A stretch of 64,000 nt of DNA. It comes from Burkholderia sp. NRF60-BP8. GTDB lineage: Bacteria > Pseudomonadota > Gammaproteobacteria > Burkholderiales > Burkholderiaceae. The translations under genes and the position numbers were made by a program. The stretch is taken from contig NZ_CP013372.1 of assembly GCF_001522585.2 (NCBI RefSeq), positions 1,984,001 to 2,048,000 on the forward strand, written 5' to 3'. Shown in pieces: positions 15,739-24,961 of the stretch; the stretch's first letter is position 1, and each line of letters opens with the position of its first letter. The notes beneath the pieces were generated by a model that searched no databases, was not told the DNA's origin, and saw nothing but the letters and a program-made list of their open reading frames with translations.

Positions 15739-16668
15739 CTAGCCGAGGTGGGCGGCCAGCCGGCGGCGGATCGCCTTCGCTTCGCCGCGCAGCGCATCGA
15801 CGAACGCGTCGACGAGCAGGTTCTTCGGCCGGTGCTCGGGCGCGATCACGCTGACCCGGTACGGAAACGAGCGCGTCAGCGGCCGCACGTGCAGGCCGCG
15901 GCCGACGAAATCGAGCGCCGTGAGCGGGTTGACGATCGCGGCCCCGAGCCCTTGCCGCACGAACGCACACACCGACACCGCCGACGGCGTGTCGACCACC
16001 GAACGCGGCGCGACGCCGAGCTGCGCGAACGCCTCGTCGATCAGGATGCGGTACGGATCGTTCAGCGACAGGCTCACGAACGGGCGGTCGGCGAGATCCG
16101 GCAGGTCGATCGCGTCCTGCGCGAGCAGCGGATGGCCGTCGGGCAACACGCACACCTCGTCGACTTCGAGCAGCGGCGTGAGCACGGTGCCGGCCGGCGC
16201 GACGTCGTGCTCGGTCAACCCGAGGTCGTAACGTTGGGCCGTGAGCCATTCCTCGAGCACCGGCGACTCCTGAGTCGCGACCGATACGCTCACGCCCGCA
16301 TGCGCGTCGTGAAAGCGCCGGCACGCACCGGGCAGGATCGCGTGCGCGAACGCCGGCAACGCGATCACCGACAGTTGCCCGTCGCGAAACTCGCGCAGGC
16401 GGGCGGCCGTCGCCGCGACGCGTTCAAGCCCCACATACGCGAGCCGCACGTCGTCGAACAGCGTGAGCGCGGCCATCGTCGGGCGCAGGCGGCCGTGTGC
16501 GCGCTCGAACAGCGCAAAGCCGACGACCTGCTCCATCCGCGCCAGCTCGCGGCTGACGGTCGGCTGCGACGTGTACAGCATCTCGGCCGCGCGCGTCGTG
16601 CTGCCGGTGACCATCAGCGCACGAAAAACCTCGATATGACGGTGCGTCAGCATGATCGTATATATCAA
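15739..16668 (-). CDS. lysR: LysR-type regulator of lysA
   Basis: A 309-residue LysR-type transcriptional regulator with a winged helix-turn-helix at about residues 9-66 (EVFRALMVTGSTTRAAEMLY...) and a periplasmic-binding-fold effector domain. It is divergent from lysA with only 93 bases between the starts, the same arrangement as E. coli lysR-lysA, where LysR activates lysA according to diaminopimelate and lysine levels. That context makes it the probable lysA activator. Confidence 0.85.
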   Translation of the reverse strand: MIYTIMLTHRHIEVFRALMVTGSTTRAAEMLYTSQPTVSRELARMEQVVGFALFERAHGRLRPTMAALTLFDDVRLAYVGLERVAATAARLREFRDGQLSVIALPAFAHAILPGACRRFHDAHAGVSVSVATQESPVLEEWLTAQRYDLGLTEHDVAPAGTVLTPLLEVDEVCVLPDGHPLLAQDAIDLPDLADRPFVSLSLNDPYRILIDEAFAQLGVAPRSVVDTPSAVSVCAFVRQGLGAAIVNPLTALDFVGRGLHVRPLTRSFPYRVSVIAPEHRPKNLLVDAFVDALRGEAKAIRRRLAAHLG

Positions 16669-16761
16669 AAATGAATCGAATATCGATAGATAGGCATTTT
16701 ACCGTATAGCCAATCAGGCGCATCATCCGGTTGTCCGTTCATTCGATCCGATTCATCCGCC
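16669..16761. promoter_or_regulatory. Divergent lysR/lysA control region
   Basis: The 93 bases are AT-rich next to their surroundings and carry overlapping AT dyads (ATATCGATAGATA around 16679-16693, and TATATATC near 16660-16668). A LysR T-n11-A box is likely here, but I cannot fix its exact limits. Confidence 0.4.
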
Positions 16762-18000
16762 ATGTCCCTCGATTCCCGCCAGCTCGCGACGCTCGCGCAG
16801 CAATACGGCACCCCGCTGTGGGTGTACGACGCCGACGTCATCCGCGACCGCATCGCCCAACTGCGCCAGTTCGACGTGATCCGCTATGCGCAGAAGGCGA
16901 ATTCGAACGTCCATATCCTGAAGCTGATGCGCGAGGAAGGCGCGTGTGTCGACGCCGTGTCGCTCGGCGAGATCGAACGCAGCCTCGCGGCCGGTTTCAG
17001 CCCGGGCGGCGAGCCGGAAGGCGTCGTGTTCACGGCCGACCTGATCGATCGCCCGACGCTCGCGGCGGTGCTCAAGCATGGCGTGACCGTGAACGCCGGT
17101 TCGCTCGACATGCTCGCGCGCATCGGCGAGCATGCGCCCGGCCACCGCGTGTGGCTGCGCGTCAATCCCGGTTTCGGCCACGGCCACAGCAACAAGACCA
17201 ACACCGGCGGCCCGCAGAGCAAGCACGGCATCTGGATCGACGACGTGCCGCGCGCGATCGAGATCGTGCGCCAGTACGGGCTGAAGCTGGTCGGCATCCA
17301 CATGCACATCGGTTCGGGCGTCGACTACGGCCACCTGTCGCAGGTGTGCGACGCGATGGTCGATCTCGTCACGTCGCTCGGCCACGACATCGACGCGATC
17401 TCGGCCGGCGGCGGCCTGTCGATCCCGTATCGCGACGGCGAGCCGCGTGTCGACGTCGGTCACTACTTCAGCCAGTGGGACGCCGCGCGCAAGCGGATCG
17501 AACGGCATCTCGGCCATCCGGTGCGCATCGAGATCGAACCGGGCCGCTTTCTCGTCGCCGAAGCCGGCACGCTCGTCACCGAAGTACAGGCCGTCAACCG
17601 TCGGCCGAAACACGATTTCGTGCTGATCGACGCGGGCTTCAACGACCTGATGCGCCCGTCGATGTACGGCAGCTATCACGCGGTATCGGTGCACGCGCAC
17701 GACGGCGCGCTGCCCGCCGGCCGGCCGCTCGTCGACCTCGCGATCGCCGGCCCGCTGTGCGAATCGGGCGACGTGTTCACGCAGGATGCCGGCGGTGTGG
17801 TCACGCACCGCAAGCTCGCGCAGCCGCAGATCGGCGACCTGCTGTTCCTGCACGACGCGGGCGCGTATGGCGCGTCGATGTCCTCGAACTACAACAGCCG
17901 GCCGCTCGCGCCGGAAGTGCTGGTCGATCGCGGCACGCCGCGACTGATCCGCCGCCGGCAGACGATCGGCGAATTGCTCGCGCTGGAGACGTTCGAGTAA
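16762..18000 (+). CDS. lysA: Diaminopimelate decarboxylase
   Basis: A 412-residue PLP enzyme that decarboxylates meso-diaminopimelate to L-lysine, the last step of lysine synthesis. It has the alanine-racemase-like barrel with the PLP lysine K45 in IRYAQKANSN, HIGSG, the Gly-rich phosphate loop GGGLSIPY, EPGRFLVAEAG, the active-site Cys in GPLCESGDVF and a C-terminal GAYGASMSSNYNSRP. Length and motifs are normal for the E. coli-type LysA. It is followed by a strong terminator. Confidence 0.95.
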   Translation: MSLDSRQLATLAQQYGTPLWVYDADVIRDRIAQLRQFDVIRYAQKANSNVHILKLMREEGACVDAVSLGEIERSLAAGFSPGGEPEGVVFTADLIDRPTLAAVLKHGVTVNAGSLDMLARIGEHAPGHRVWLRVNPGFGHGHSNKTNTGGPQSKHGIWIDDVPRAIEIVRQYGLKLVGIHMHIGSGVDYGHLSQVCDAMVDLVTSLGHDIDAISAGGGLSIPYRDGEPRVDVGHYFSQWDAARKRIERHLGHPVRIEIEPGRFLVAEAGTLVTEVQAVNRRPKHDFVLIDAGFNDLMRPSMYGSYHAVSVHAHDGALPAGRPLVDLAIAGPLCESGDVFTQDAGGVVTHRKLAQPQIGDLLFLHDAGAYGASMSSNYNSRPLAPEVLVDRGTPRLIRRRQTIGELLALETFE

Positions 18001-18025
18001 CACGCGTACGGCGTGACGAACGCCA

Positions 18026-18063
18026 ACGGCCAGGCTTGCCGCTAGCGGCAGCCTGGCCGTTTT
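18026..18063 (+). terminator. lysA intrinsic terminator
   Basis: ACGGCCAGGC (18026-18035) pairs with GCCTGGCCGT (18051-18060), with an inner TGCCGCTAGCGGCA palindrome, and is followed by TTTT. It lies 25 bases after the lysA stop. Confidence 0.75.
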
Positions 18064-18174
18064 GCTTCGGGCCGAGTTCACGCTCGCGATCGTGCGCATC
18101 GGCAGCCATCGCGTTGCCGCCGGCCTCGCATCGGGTCACGTCGGCCCGATGCACGGCACGTCGCGGCGCCTGCC

Positions 18175-19068
18175 TCACCCTGCGCGCTGCACGGGCGCCA
18201 TCTTCGAGAAGTACTTCGCGCCCGCCACGCAGCCGACCACCACGACCGTCACGACGACCATCGACGGCGGCACCGCCTCGTGCAGCAGCCCCGCCGCGAG
18301 CAGCAGGCCGAAGAACGGCTGCAGCAGCTGCAACTGGCCGACGCCCGCGATCCCGCCGAGCGCAAGCCCGCGATACCAGAACACGAAGCCGATCAACATG
18401 CTGAACAGCGACACGTACGCGAGCCCCCACAGCGCGGGGGCATCGACGCCGTCGAACGACGCGGGCCAGGTCAGCCACGCGAGCGGCAGCATCAGCGGCA
18501 GCGACAGCACGAGCGCCCACGAGATCACCTGCCAGCCGCCGAGCTGGCGCGACAGCCGCGCGCCTTCCGCGTAACCGAGCCCGCACGCGACGATCGCGGC
18601 CAGCATCAGCGCATCGCCGAGCACCGACGCCTGCCCGCCGTTGCGCAGCGCGAACGCGGCCACCGCGCCGCTGCCGACGATCGAGAAGATCCAGAACGGC
18701 AGCCGCGGCCGTTCGCCGCCGCGCCACACGCCGAACAGCGCGGTCGCAAGCGGCAGCAGTCCGACGAACACGATCGCATGCGCCGACGTCACGTGCTTCA
18801 GCGCAAGCGCCGTCAGCAACGGGAACCCGACCACGACACCGAGCGCGACGACGGCCAGCGACACGGCCTCGGCACGCGACGGCCGCTTCTGCTTCAGCGC
18901 GACGAGCAGCAGCAGGCCGAGCGCACCGGCGATCGTCGCGCGCGCGAACGTGAGGAACAGCGGGTCGAGCCCTTGCACCGCGACACGCGTCGCGGGCAGC
19001 GAGCCACTGAAGATGATGACGCCCAGCATGCCGCTGAGCCATCCGTCTGTCGTCTTTTGCACGGTCAA
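18175..19068 (-). CDS. EamA/DMT-family transporter
   Basis: A 297-residue inner-membrane protein with ten hydrophobic helices in two EamA repeats (first half to about residue 135, second half from about 150). It is a probable exporter or permease of amino acids or other small metabolites. It is divergent from a MocR-type regulator with operator-like dyads between them, a pairing common for EamA genes, so it is the likely target of that regulator. Confidence 0.88.
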   Translation of the reverse strand: MTVQKTTDGWLSGMLGVIIFSGSLPATRVAVQGLDPLFLTFARATIAGALGLLLLVALKQKRPSRAEAVSLAVVALGVVVGFPLLTALALKHVTSAHAIVFVGLLPLATALFGVWRGGERPRLPFWIFSIVGSGAVAAFALRNGGQASVLGDALMLAAIVACGLGYAEGARLSRQLGGWQVISWALVLSLPLMLPLAWLTWPASFDGVDAPALWGLAYVSLFSMLIGFVFWYRGLALGGIAGVGQLQLLQPFFGLLLAAGLLHEAVPPSMVVVTVVVVGCVAGAKYFSKMAPVQRAG

Positions 19069-19132
19069 CCCTGAATGGAAGATGGATGACCGATGATCCG
19101 CCGCCGGCCAAAACGGCGTAAGCTACAGCCCA

Positions 19133-19180
19133 ATACAATTCAGACAAACTGTACTGAACAACCGGCCGTACAGTTCATTG
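19133..19180. promoter_or_regulatory. MocR-type operator region
   Basis: ACTGTAC (19148-19154) and GTACAGT (19168-19174) form a perfect dyad with a 13-base spacer. Related sequence GTACTGAAC/GTACAGTTC is repeated, and a TACAAT lies at 19133-19138. The site lies close to the MocR start and about 80 bases from the EamA start, fitting a regulator that controls both. Confidence 0.5.
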
Positions 19181-19186
19181 TTCGCC

Positions 19187-20662
19187 ATGAGCCATTCCGC
19201 CCCGATTCCCGCTCCGCCCGCGCCGTCGCGCACGCGTGTGGAAACCGTCATGGATACCCTGCGCGCGCGGATCGCGAGCCGCGCGCTGATGCCCGGTGCG
19301 CGCGTGCCGTCGATCCGGATGATGGCCGACGCGCTCGGCGTGTCGAAATCGACGGTCGTCGATGCGTACGAGCGGCTCGCGAGCGAAGGCGTGCTCGTCG
19401 CACGGCGCGGTTCGGGCTTCTACGTGTCGGGCCACGCCCCGCCGCTCGCGCTCGCCGAGTTGGGCCCGCGCCTCGATCGCGAGCTCGATCCGCTGTGGCT
19501 GTCGCGCCAGTCGCTCGAAGCGGCGCCGACGTCGGTGAAGCCCGGCTGCGGATGGTTGCCGTCGTCGTGGCTGCCCGACGAAAGCCTGCGTCGCGCGCTG
19601 CGCGCCGTGTCGCGCGACGAATCCGATGCGCTGACCGACTATGCGACGCCGCTCGGCCTGCCCGCGCTGCGCCAGCAGCTTGCATGGCGGCTCGCGCAGC
19701 ACGGCGTGCACGCGGAACCCGCGCAGATCATGCTGACCGACGGCGGCACGCACGCGCTCGACCTCGTGTGCCGCCTGCTGCTGGAACCCGGCGATACCGT
19801 CGTGCTCGACGATCCGTGCTACTTCAACTTCCAGGCGCTGCTGCGCGCGCACCGCGCACGGATCGTCAGCGTGCCGTTCACGCCGAACGGCCCCGATCTC
19901 GTGCGCTTCGAGCAAGTACTCGCCGAGCACCGGCCGCGCCTGTACATCACCAACGCGGCACTGCACAACCCCACCGGCGCGACGCTCGCGCCGCCCGTCG
20001 CGCACCGGCTGCTGACGCTCGCGGCCGAGCACGGGTTGCTGATCGTCGAGGACGACATCTTCGCGGATTTCGAGAGCACGCCCGCGCCGCGCCTCGCGGC
20101 GTTCGACGGGCTGTCGCGCGTCGTGTCGATCGGCAGCTTCTCGAAGACGCTGTCGGCCGCGATCCGCTGCGGCTATGTCGCCGCGCGCCCGGAATGGATC
20201 GACGCGCTCGTCGACCTGAAGCTCGCGACGTCGTTCGGCAACGCGCAGATCGGCGCGAACGTCGTGCACCGGCTGCTGATCGACGGCACGTACCGGCGCC
20301 ATCTCGACAGCCTGCGCGCGCGTCTCGCGGATGCGATGGGCGAAACGATCCGGCGCCTCGCGCGAGCCGGCCTCGCGATCTGGACGGAGCCGCGCGGCGG
20401 GTTGTTCGTGTGGGCGCAATTGCCGGACGGGCTCGACGCCGCGCGCGTCGCACGCCACGCGCTGGACCACGACGTGGTGCTCGCACCCGGCAACGTGTTC
20501 AGCGCGTCGCGCAGCGCGACGTCGTACATGCGCTTCAACGTGTCGCGCTGCAAGGGGCCCGTCGTGTTCGATGCGCTTGCGCGGGCAATGGACGCGGCGC
20601 GTGGGGTGGAACGCGACGGCGCGCCGGCGGATGCCGGCGGCCGGGTGCTGGCCGGCAAGTGA
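19187..20662 (+). CDS. MocR-family regulator (GntR HTH fused to aminotransferase fold)
   Basis: A 491-residue fusion. The GntR-type winged helix (about residues 15-80) includes RVPSIRMMADALGVSKSTVVDAYERLASEGVL. The fold-type I aminotransferase domain follows, with the PLP lysine in GSFSKTLSAAIRCGY and the substrate-carboxylate region near the C-terminus (SYMRFNVS). MocR proteins sense PLP or amino compounds and act as transcription factors. The ATG at 19187 is preferred to a TTG at 19178; neither has a strong ribosome-binding site. It probably controls the divergent EamA gene. Confidence 0.88.
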   Translation: MSHSAPIPAPPAPSRTRVETVMDTLRARIASRALMPGARVPSIRMMADALGVSKSTVVDAYERLASEGVLVARRGSGFYVSGHAPPLALAELGPRLDRELDPLWLSRQSLEAAPTSVKPGCGWLPSSWLPDESLRRALRAVSRDESDALTDYATPLGLPALRQQLAWRLAQHGVHAEPAQIMLTDGGTHALDLVCRLLLEPGDTVVLDDPCYFNFQALLRAHRARIVSVPFTPNGPDLVRFEQVLAEHRPRLYITNAALHNPTGATLAPPVAHRLLTLAAEHGLLIVEDDIFADFESTPAPRLAAFDGLSRVVSIGSFSKTLSAAIRCGYVAARPEWIDALVDLKLATSFGNAQIGANVVHRLLIDGTYRRHLDSLRARLADAMGETIRRLARAGLAIWTEPRGGLFVWAQLPDGLDAARVARHALDHDVVLAPGNVFSASRSATSYMRFNVSRCKGPVVFDALARAMDAARGVERDGAPADAGGRVLAGK

Positions 20663-20708
20663 CGCGAGGCGGCCGTGCCGCGGCGGGATACCCCGCCGCC
20701 TGCGTCAC
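20659..20708. terminator. Hairpin joining two convergent stop codons
   Basis: GTGACGC (20659-20665) pairs with GCGTCAC (20702-20708), and an inner GCGGCGGG (20680-20687)/CCCGCCGC (20692-20699) stem is perfect. Both stop codons of the convergent mocR-like and nadV genes lie within the outer stem. Confidence 0.5.
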
Positions 20709-22138
20709 GCCTCCCCCGCGTGCGCCCTCGCCCGCACCTCGGCGAACGACGTATCGACGAGCAAACGCCCGGTGTCGAACACCGTCTCGAGCGCCTCGTC
20801 CCATTCGCCTTCCAGCGCACGATCGTCCCACGCGACCGGCAGCGTCACCGTCCGATACTCGCCGGTGCGGCGATTGCGCAGCAGCGTGAGCCGCCCCGGC
20901 TTCGAGCGCTTGCCCTGATCGGTGACCGGATCCTTGCGGACGTCGTGCCACACGCCGCCGCGCCGGACGGCCGAACACTTCATCGCAAAGCGCTGCGTAT
21001 CGCGGTTCGCGCGCTGCAACAACGCGCCGCCCATGCCGAATACGACGTTGCCGGCCGCGTAGCCCGCCTCGTCGAGCGCGACGAGAATCGCTTCGATCGA
21101 CCGCTCGTCGACGCCGTCGCCCTGGATCACGCGCACGCGGTTCAGCACGCGCCGCCCCTTGCCGTTCACGGTCGACCCGAACGACGCATCGAGCGCCCGC
21201 ACCGTCTGCAGCACGATCGTCACCGGGTCGCCGGAATCGGGTCGCACGACGAGCGTCGCGCCCGAATCGATCACCGCCTGCCGAAGTTCGCCGCCCCACA
21301 GATCAAGTGCGGCGAACAGATCGTAGGAGTCCGACACGACCGATACGATCGCGCCCGGCAATCCGAAGCGGCCGATCATGTTGCGATACGCATCGACCTC
21401 GCCTGCGCGCCCCCACGACGTGATCGTGCTGTGCTCGGCCGCCGGCACCGAATAGGCGGCCATCGGCTCGCGATAGAAGCGGTTCGCGGCCAGCACGCCG
21501 AGCACCGTGTCCGAACCCATGAAGCTCACGAGGTGCGCGGCGCCGCCGATCGCGGCCGATTCCGCGCTCGACACGCCGCGCGCGCCGAAGTCGTGCAGCT
21601 TGAACGGCAGTTGCGCGAGATCGTCGTCGGTCCTTTCGAGGAAGCGGCGAATCGTTTGGCGCAAATGCCAGCTGCGGGTCGCCACCGTCACCGGATACCA
21701 GATGCGCAACAGCATCGTCTCGAGATACGACGCGAGCCAGAACACCTGCGGATCCTCGCACTCGACCGTCATCAGCACGTTGTGCACCGGCACGATCGAA
21801 CCCTCCGGCACCGCGCGGATCTTTACCGGCAGGTAGCCGTCGTAGTGCTCGACGAGATGGCGCCATCCTGCTTCGTCGAACGGCTCGCCGTGCACGGCGA
21901 AGAAATCGCGCGCATCGTCGATCATCGCGTGCGTGACCGGCTTGCACAGATATTCCTTCAGCAGCATCTGGAGGCCGAAGAACAGCGTGCGGTCGTAGCG
22001 GCCGCCGCGCGATTCCACGTACGAGAACATCGCCGATGCGTCCGGCGGATATTGCAGGAAGTGGGAAGCCTTGTACGAATCCGTATTGAGAATCGGATTG
22101 GAGAGAACCGCGGCAAAGCCGCCGGGATCGTTTTGCAT
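20705..22138 (-). CDS. nadV: Nicotinamide phosphoribosyltransferase
   Basis: A 477-residue NAMPT/NadV enzyme converting nicotinamide and PRPP to NMN. Diagnostic blocks are NPILNTDSYKASHFLQYP, SYVESRGGRYDRTLFFGLQ, KLHDFGARGVSS, the catalytic-His region PAAEHSTITSWG and VVRPDSGDP. Length matches the family. It is the second gene of an operon with the NMN adenylyltransferase-Nudix gene, 73 bases apart, together giving a two-step nicotinamide-to-NAD route that bypasses nicotinamidase. Confidence 0.94.
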   Translation of the reverse strand: MQNDPGGFAAVLSNPILNTDSYKASHFLQYPPDASAMFSYVESRGGRYDRTLFFGLQMLLKEYLCKPVTHAMIDDARDFFAVHGEPFDEAGWRHLVEHYDGYLPVKIRAVPEGSIVPVHNVLMTVECEDPQVFWLASYLETMLLRIWYPVTVATRSWHLRQTIRRFLERTDDDLAQLPFKLHDFGARGVSSAESAAIGGAAHLVSFMGSDTVLGVLAANRFYREPMAAYSVPAAEHSTITSWGRAGEVDAYRNMIGRFGLPGAIVSVVSDSYDLFAALDLWGGELRQAVIDSGATLVVRPDSGDPVTIVLQTVRALDASFGSTVNGKGRRVLNRVRVIQGDGVDERSIEAILVALDEAGYAAGNVVFGMGGALLQRANRDTQRFAMKCSAVRRGGVWHDVRKDPVTDQGKRSKPGRLTLLRNRRTGEYRTVTLPVAWDDRALEGEWDEALETVFDTGRLLVDTSFAEVRARAHAGEA

Positions 22139-22211
22139 GGCTAGAGCTCCTCTAGGCCGTTGAAGTGCCGCCGCGTCTGTCGCGGCGGACCGAATGCGGG
22201 GAATCAGCGCG

Positions 22212-23252
22212 TCACAGCTTCCCCAGGAAGTGATACGCGATGTCGAAGTGATCCTCGAACATCACGTTGCGCATCTGCGCGAATTCGTTGAGCGGAACCC
22301 AGCGCGCCTTGTCGGCATCGTCGCTGCCTTTCACGCGCGGCAGCTCGCCGGTCGGAAAGTTGAACAGGCACGCATGCGTGATCGTGCGGCCACGCAGCGA
22401 GCGCGTCGGATGATCGAACACCTGGCGATCCTTGATCGAGCCGCGCAACACGGGCTCCGGCAGCTTGAGGCCGGTTTCCTCGCGCAGCTCGCGGATGCAT
22501 GCTGCATCGAGCCGCTCGTCCTGGTTCACGAATCCGCCCGGCAACGCCCACAGGCCGCGGCCCGGTTCGCTGCGGCGGCGCACGAGCAGGATGTGCCCGG
22601 AGTGCACGACCACCGCGTCGACCGTCACGAACGTGACGGGATACGGCGCGGCGGCCCAGGCCTTGCGGTACGCGGCGATGAATTCCGCTTCCGACTTCAG
22701 TTGCGCGAATTCCGGCTGCGTACGGAAACGCTCGAGCCAGCCGAACACCGGCTCCGGCACGGCCCACTGCACGAAGCTGTTGGTTCGTTCGGCGAAATAC
22801 TGGTCGCGGATTTCGGTGGCGGAAATGTCTTCCGTCGCGTCGACGTCGACGAGTTCCCATTGCGGGAACATCCGCAGGTAATACGACGTGGCGTCCTTCT
22901 CGTGGCCGATCAGCCCGACCTTGCGCTGCGCGATATCGCCGAGCGCGGACGCGACGGCCTCCTGCACCCAGCGCACCCAGTCGCCGTCGTTGTAGGTCGA
23001 ATCCTGCAGCGGCGCGATCGTCACGCGGTCGCGCTCGGACGTATCGAGCAGCGAAGCCAGCATCTGGCGGCGCTCGTCGAACGAGAATGGATCCTTGATG
23101 GTGCGGGGCTTGTCGGTCGACCCGATCAGCACGCACACGCGCTCGGCCCGGCTCAGTGCCGACTTCAGCACGTTCAGGTGACCACGATGCGGAGGCTGGA
23201 AACGACCGATGAAAACGAGCGCGTCGAAGCGCCGGTTCTGTTGCGTACTCAT
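22212..23252 (-). CDS. nadM: Bifunctional NMN adenylyltransferase / Nudix hydrolase
   Basis: A 346-residue fusion. The N-terminal nucleotidyltransferase has GRFQPPHRGHLNVL (HxGH motif, about 16-29) and the ISATEIR motif (about 144-150). The C-terminal Nudix domain contains GGFVNQDERLDAACIRELREETGL, an intact Nudix box. It adenylates NMN to NAD; the Nudix half probably hydrolyses ADP-ribose or related nucleotides. It is first in the operon with nadV, and the promoter with repeated elements at 23270-23336 lies just ahead. Confidence 0.93.
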   Translation of the reverse strand: MSTQQNRRFDALVFIGRFQPPHRGHLNVLKSALSRAERVCVLIGSTDKPRTIKDPFSFDERRQMLASLLDTSERDRVTIAPLQDSTYNDGDWVRWVQEAVASALGDIAQRKVGLIGHEKDATSYYLRMFPQWELVDVDATEDISATEIRDQYFAERTNSFVQWAVPEPVFGWLERFRTQPEFAQLKSEAEFIAAYRKAWAAAPYPVTFVTVDAVVVHSGHILLVRRRSEPGRGLWALPGGFVNQDERLDAACIRELREETGLKLPEPVLRGSIKDRQVFDHPTRSLRGRTITHACLFNFPTGELPRVKGSDDADKARWVPLNEFAQMRNVMFEDHFDIAYHFLGKL

Positions 23253-23269
23253 GAGGCTCCCTCAAGAGA

Positions 23270-23336
23270 TTGAAACGCTCCGGGTCTGTCCCGAAGGGTT
23301 GAAACGAATCCTAGGGTAATTCCCGAGATGCGTCAA
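23270..23336 (-). promoter_or_regulatory. Promoter of the nicotinamide salvage operon with direct repeats
   Basis: TTGACG (23336-23331) and TAGGAT (23313-23308) have an ideal 17-base spacer. Downstream, CGTTTCAA occurs twice on the minus strand (23306-23299 and 23277-23270), 29 bases apart, which would place two copies on nearly the same DNA face. The repeat may be a repressor site; no regulator gene is adjacent. Confidence 0.6.
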
Positions 23337-23444
23337 TCGAGCGTATTCGAGCACACGCTCGACTTGACGAAGTCTGACGAAACACGTGTTTTTGGCGCGG
23401 TACACTCGATCGCATCCCAATCCGCGCCGCCGGCGCCCGCCCTC

Positions 23445-23897
23445 ATGAGGATCTCAGTCAGCCGGACCGTCGGGGTCGATCGCAGGCGCCTGTTCACGTG
23501 GTCGCAGGATTACGGACGGCGGCTCGTGTGGGACAACTTCCTCGTCGATGCGTATCTGCTCGACGGAACGACCGCCGATGTCGGCGTCGACGCGTTCTGC
23601 CGCAGCCAGTCGGGCGCGACGATGGTGTCGCGCTACATCTCGTACCGTCCGCCGCAGGTCGCCGCCGTCGAAATGGTCGAAGGGCCGAAGGTGCTCGAAC
23701 GCTTCAGCGGCAGTTGGAACTTCACCGAGCACACGCCCGGATCGACCGAGGTGAAGTTCACGTACCACTTCCGTGCGCAGCCGTCCTGGCTGCGCTGGCT
23801 GCTCGAACCGCTGATCGGCGCGTTCTATCTCGTGCAGACGCGCCGGCGTCTCGATTCGTTCAAGCGCTGGGCCGAGGCTGAAGCGCTGCCGCACTGA
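23445..23897 (+). CDS. SRPBCC/RatA-like ligand-binding protein
   Basis: A 150-residue soluble protein of the START/polyketide-cyclase-like fold: an N-terminal strand (MRISVSRTVGVDRRRLFTW), a central beta sheet with SGSWNFTEHTPGSTEVKFTYHF, and a long C-terminal helix (WLLEPLIGAFYLVQTRRRLDSFKRWAEAE). Such proteins bind lipids or hydrophobic ligands. The start at 23445 fits the domain; the frame from 23328 adds an unlikely N-terminus. Function unknown. Confidence 0.75.
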   Translation: MRISVSRTVGVDRRRLFTWSQDYGRRLVWDNFLVDAYLLDGTTADVGVDAFCRSQSGATMVSRYISYRPPQVAAVEMVEGPKVLERFSGSWNFTEHTPGSTEVKFTYHFRAQPSWLRWLLEPLIGAFYLVQTRRRLDSFKRWAEAEALPH

Positions 23898-24142
23898 GCG
23901 GCGCGCGCCGCCGGCCTCACGCTGCGCGCGAGCCATCCCGGCATGCGCGCGACGCCCTTGACGCCATGCCCGCAGCCCCGGCGCGGCTGGCTGAGCCTCC
24001 GCCTTCGGCCGGTGCGACAACGGCCGTTTCGTCATTGCAGCGCCACCGCCACCCGCTATAATCGCGCGACATTCCGACTGCATCGAGCAGGCCGACGGTG
24101 GCGCGCCGATCGACGCGCCGTACGCCCGCCTCGACAACAACA

Positions 24143-24907
24143 ATGACGCATCGAACCCTCCGACGCCTTCGCCCACTCGTACGCGCCGCCGCGCGCGTGC
24201 TCGCGTGCGCCCCGCTGCTCGGCGCACCGCCGGCGCTGCACGCGGCCGACACCGCCGGCACGCCCGTGACCGAGCCCGCGACCGGACGCTATATCGTCGT
24301 CGACACCGGCCATACGCCGGCGCATCCGGGCTCCACCGGCGCAAGCGGCCGCGTCGAATACCTGTACAACCTCGACCTGTCCGGCGCGGTCGCCGACAAA
24401 CTCGCCGCGCATGGCGACCGCGTGCTGCGCACGTCGGCGGACGGCCGCGAGATCGCGCTCGATCAGCGCTCGACGCAGGCGCCCGATGCGAACCTGTTCG
24501 TGTCGATCCATCACGACTCGATGCAGCAGCAGTTCATCGACGCGGGCCGGCAACGCGAATTCCGCGGCTTCTCGGTGTTCGTGTCGGCGCGCAATCCGCA
24601 CTATGCGCAGAGCCTGCGTTGCGCGAAGGCGATCGCCGAGCGGCTGGTCGCGGCCGGCGAACGGCCTTCGCTCTATCACGCACAGCCGATCCGCGGCGAG
24701 AACCGCCCGCTGATCGATCCGTCGCTCGGCATCCATCGCTTCGACGATCTCGTCGTGCTGCGTACCGCGCCGATTCCGGCCGTGCTCGTCGAAGCCGGCG
24801 TGATCGTCAATCCGGACGAAGAAGCGCGGCTCGCGCGGCGCGAGACGATCCAGCGCCTGTCCGCCGCGATCGCCGGCGGCATCGACGCATGTACGACACC
24901 CGAATAA
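24143..24907 (+). CDS. N-acetylmuramoyl-L-alanine amidase (Amidase_3)
   Basis: A 254-residue exported zinc amidase cutting the muramoyl-alanine bond of peptidoglycan. The signal peptide ends near PALHA-A. The zinc ligands and catalytic Glu are in place: His in DTGHTPAHPG, Glu in GRVEYLYNLDL, His in SIHHDS and Glu in VEAGVIVN. There is no SPOR, LysM or AMIN domain, so it is a minimal enzyme. It is followed 54 bases on by an LprI-like exported protein, possibly in one transcript. Confidence 0.9.
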   Translation: MTHRTLRRLRPLVRAAARVLACAPLLGAPPALHAADTAGTPVTEPATGRYIVVDTGHTPAHPGSTGASGRVEYLYNLDLSGAVADKLAAHGDRVLRTSADGREIALDQRSTQAPDANLFVSIHHDSMQQQFIDAGRQREFRGFSVFVSARNPHYAQSLRCAKAIAERLVAAGERPSLYHAQPIRGENRPLIDPSLGIHRFDDLVVLRTAPIPAVLVEAGVIVNPDEEARLARRETIQRLSAAIAGGIDACTTPE

Positions 24908-24961
24908 ACGACATCATCGCCCGTCGGATTCGACGGTTTTCACCCAGCCAGGAGCATCACC

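Noticed and set aside
18273..18316. Possible small gene inside the EamA gene region on the plus strand
   Set aside because: Frames here are complements of helix codons with no start signal; the EamA frame is fully supported.
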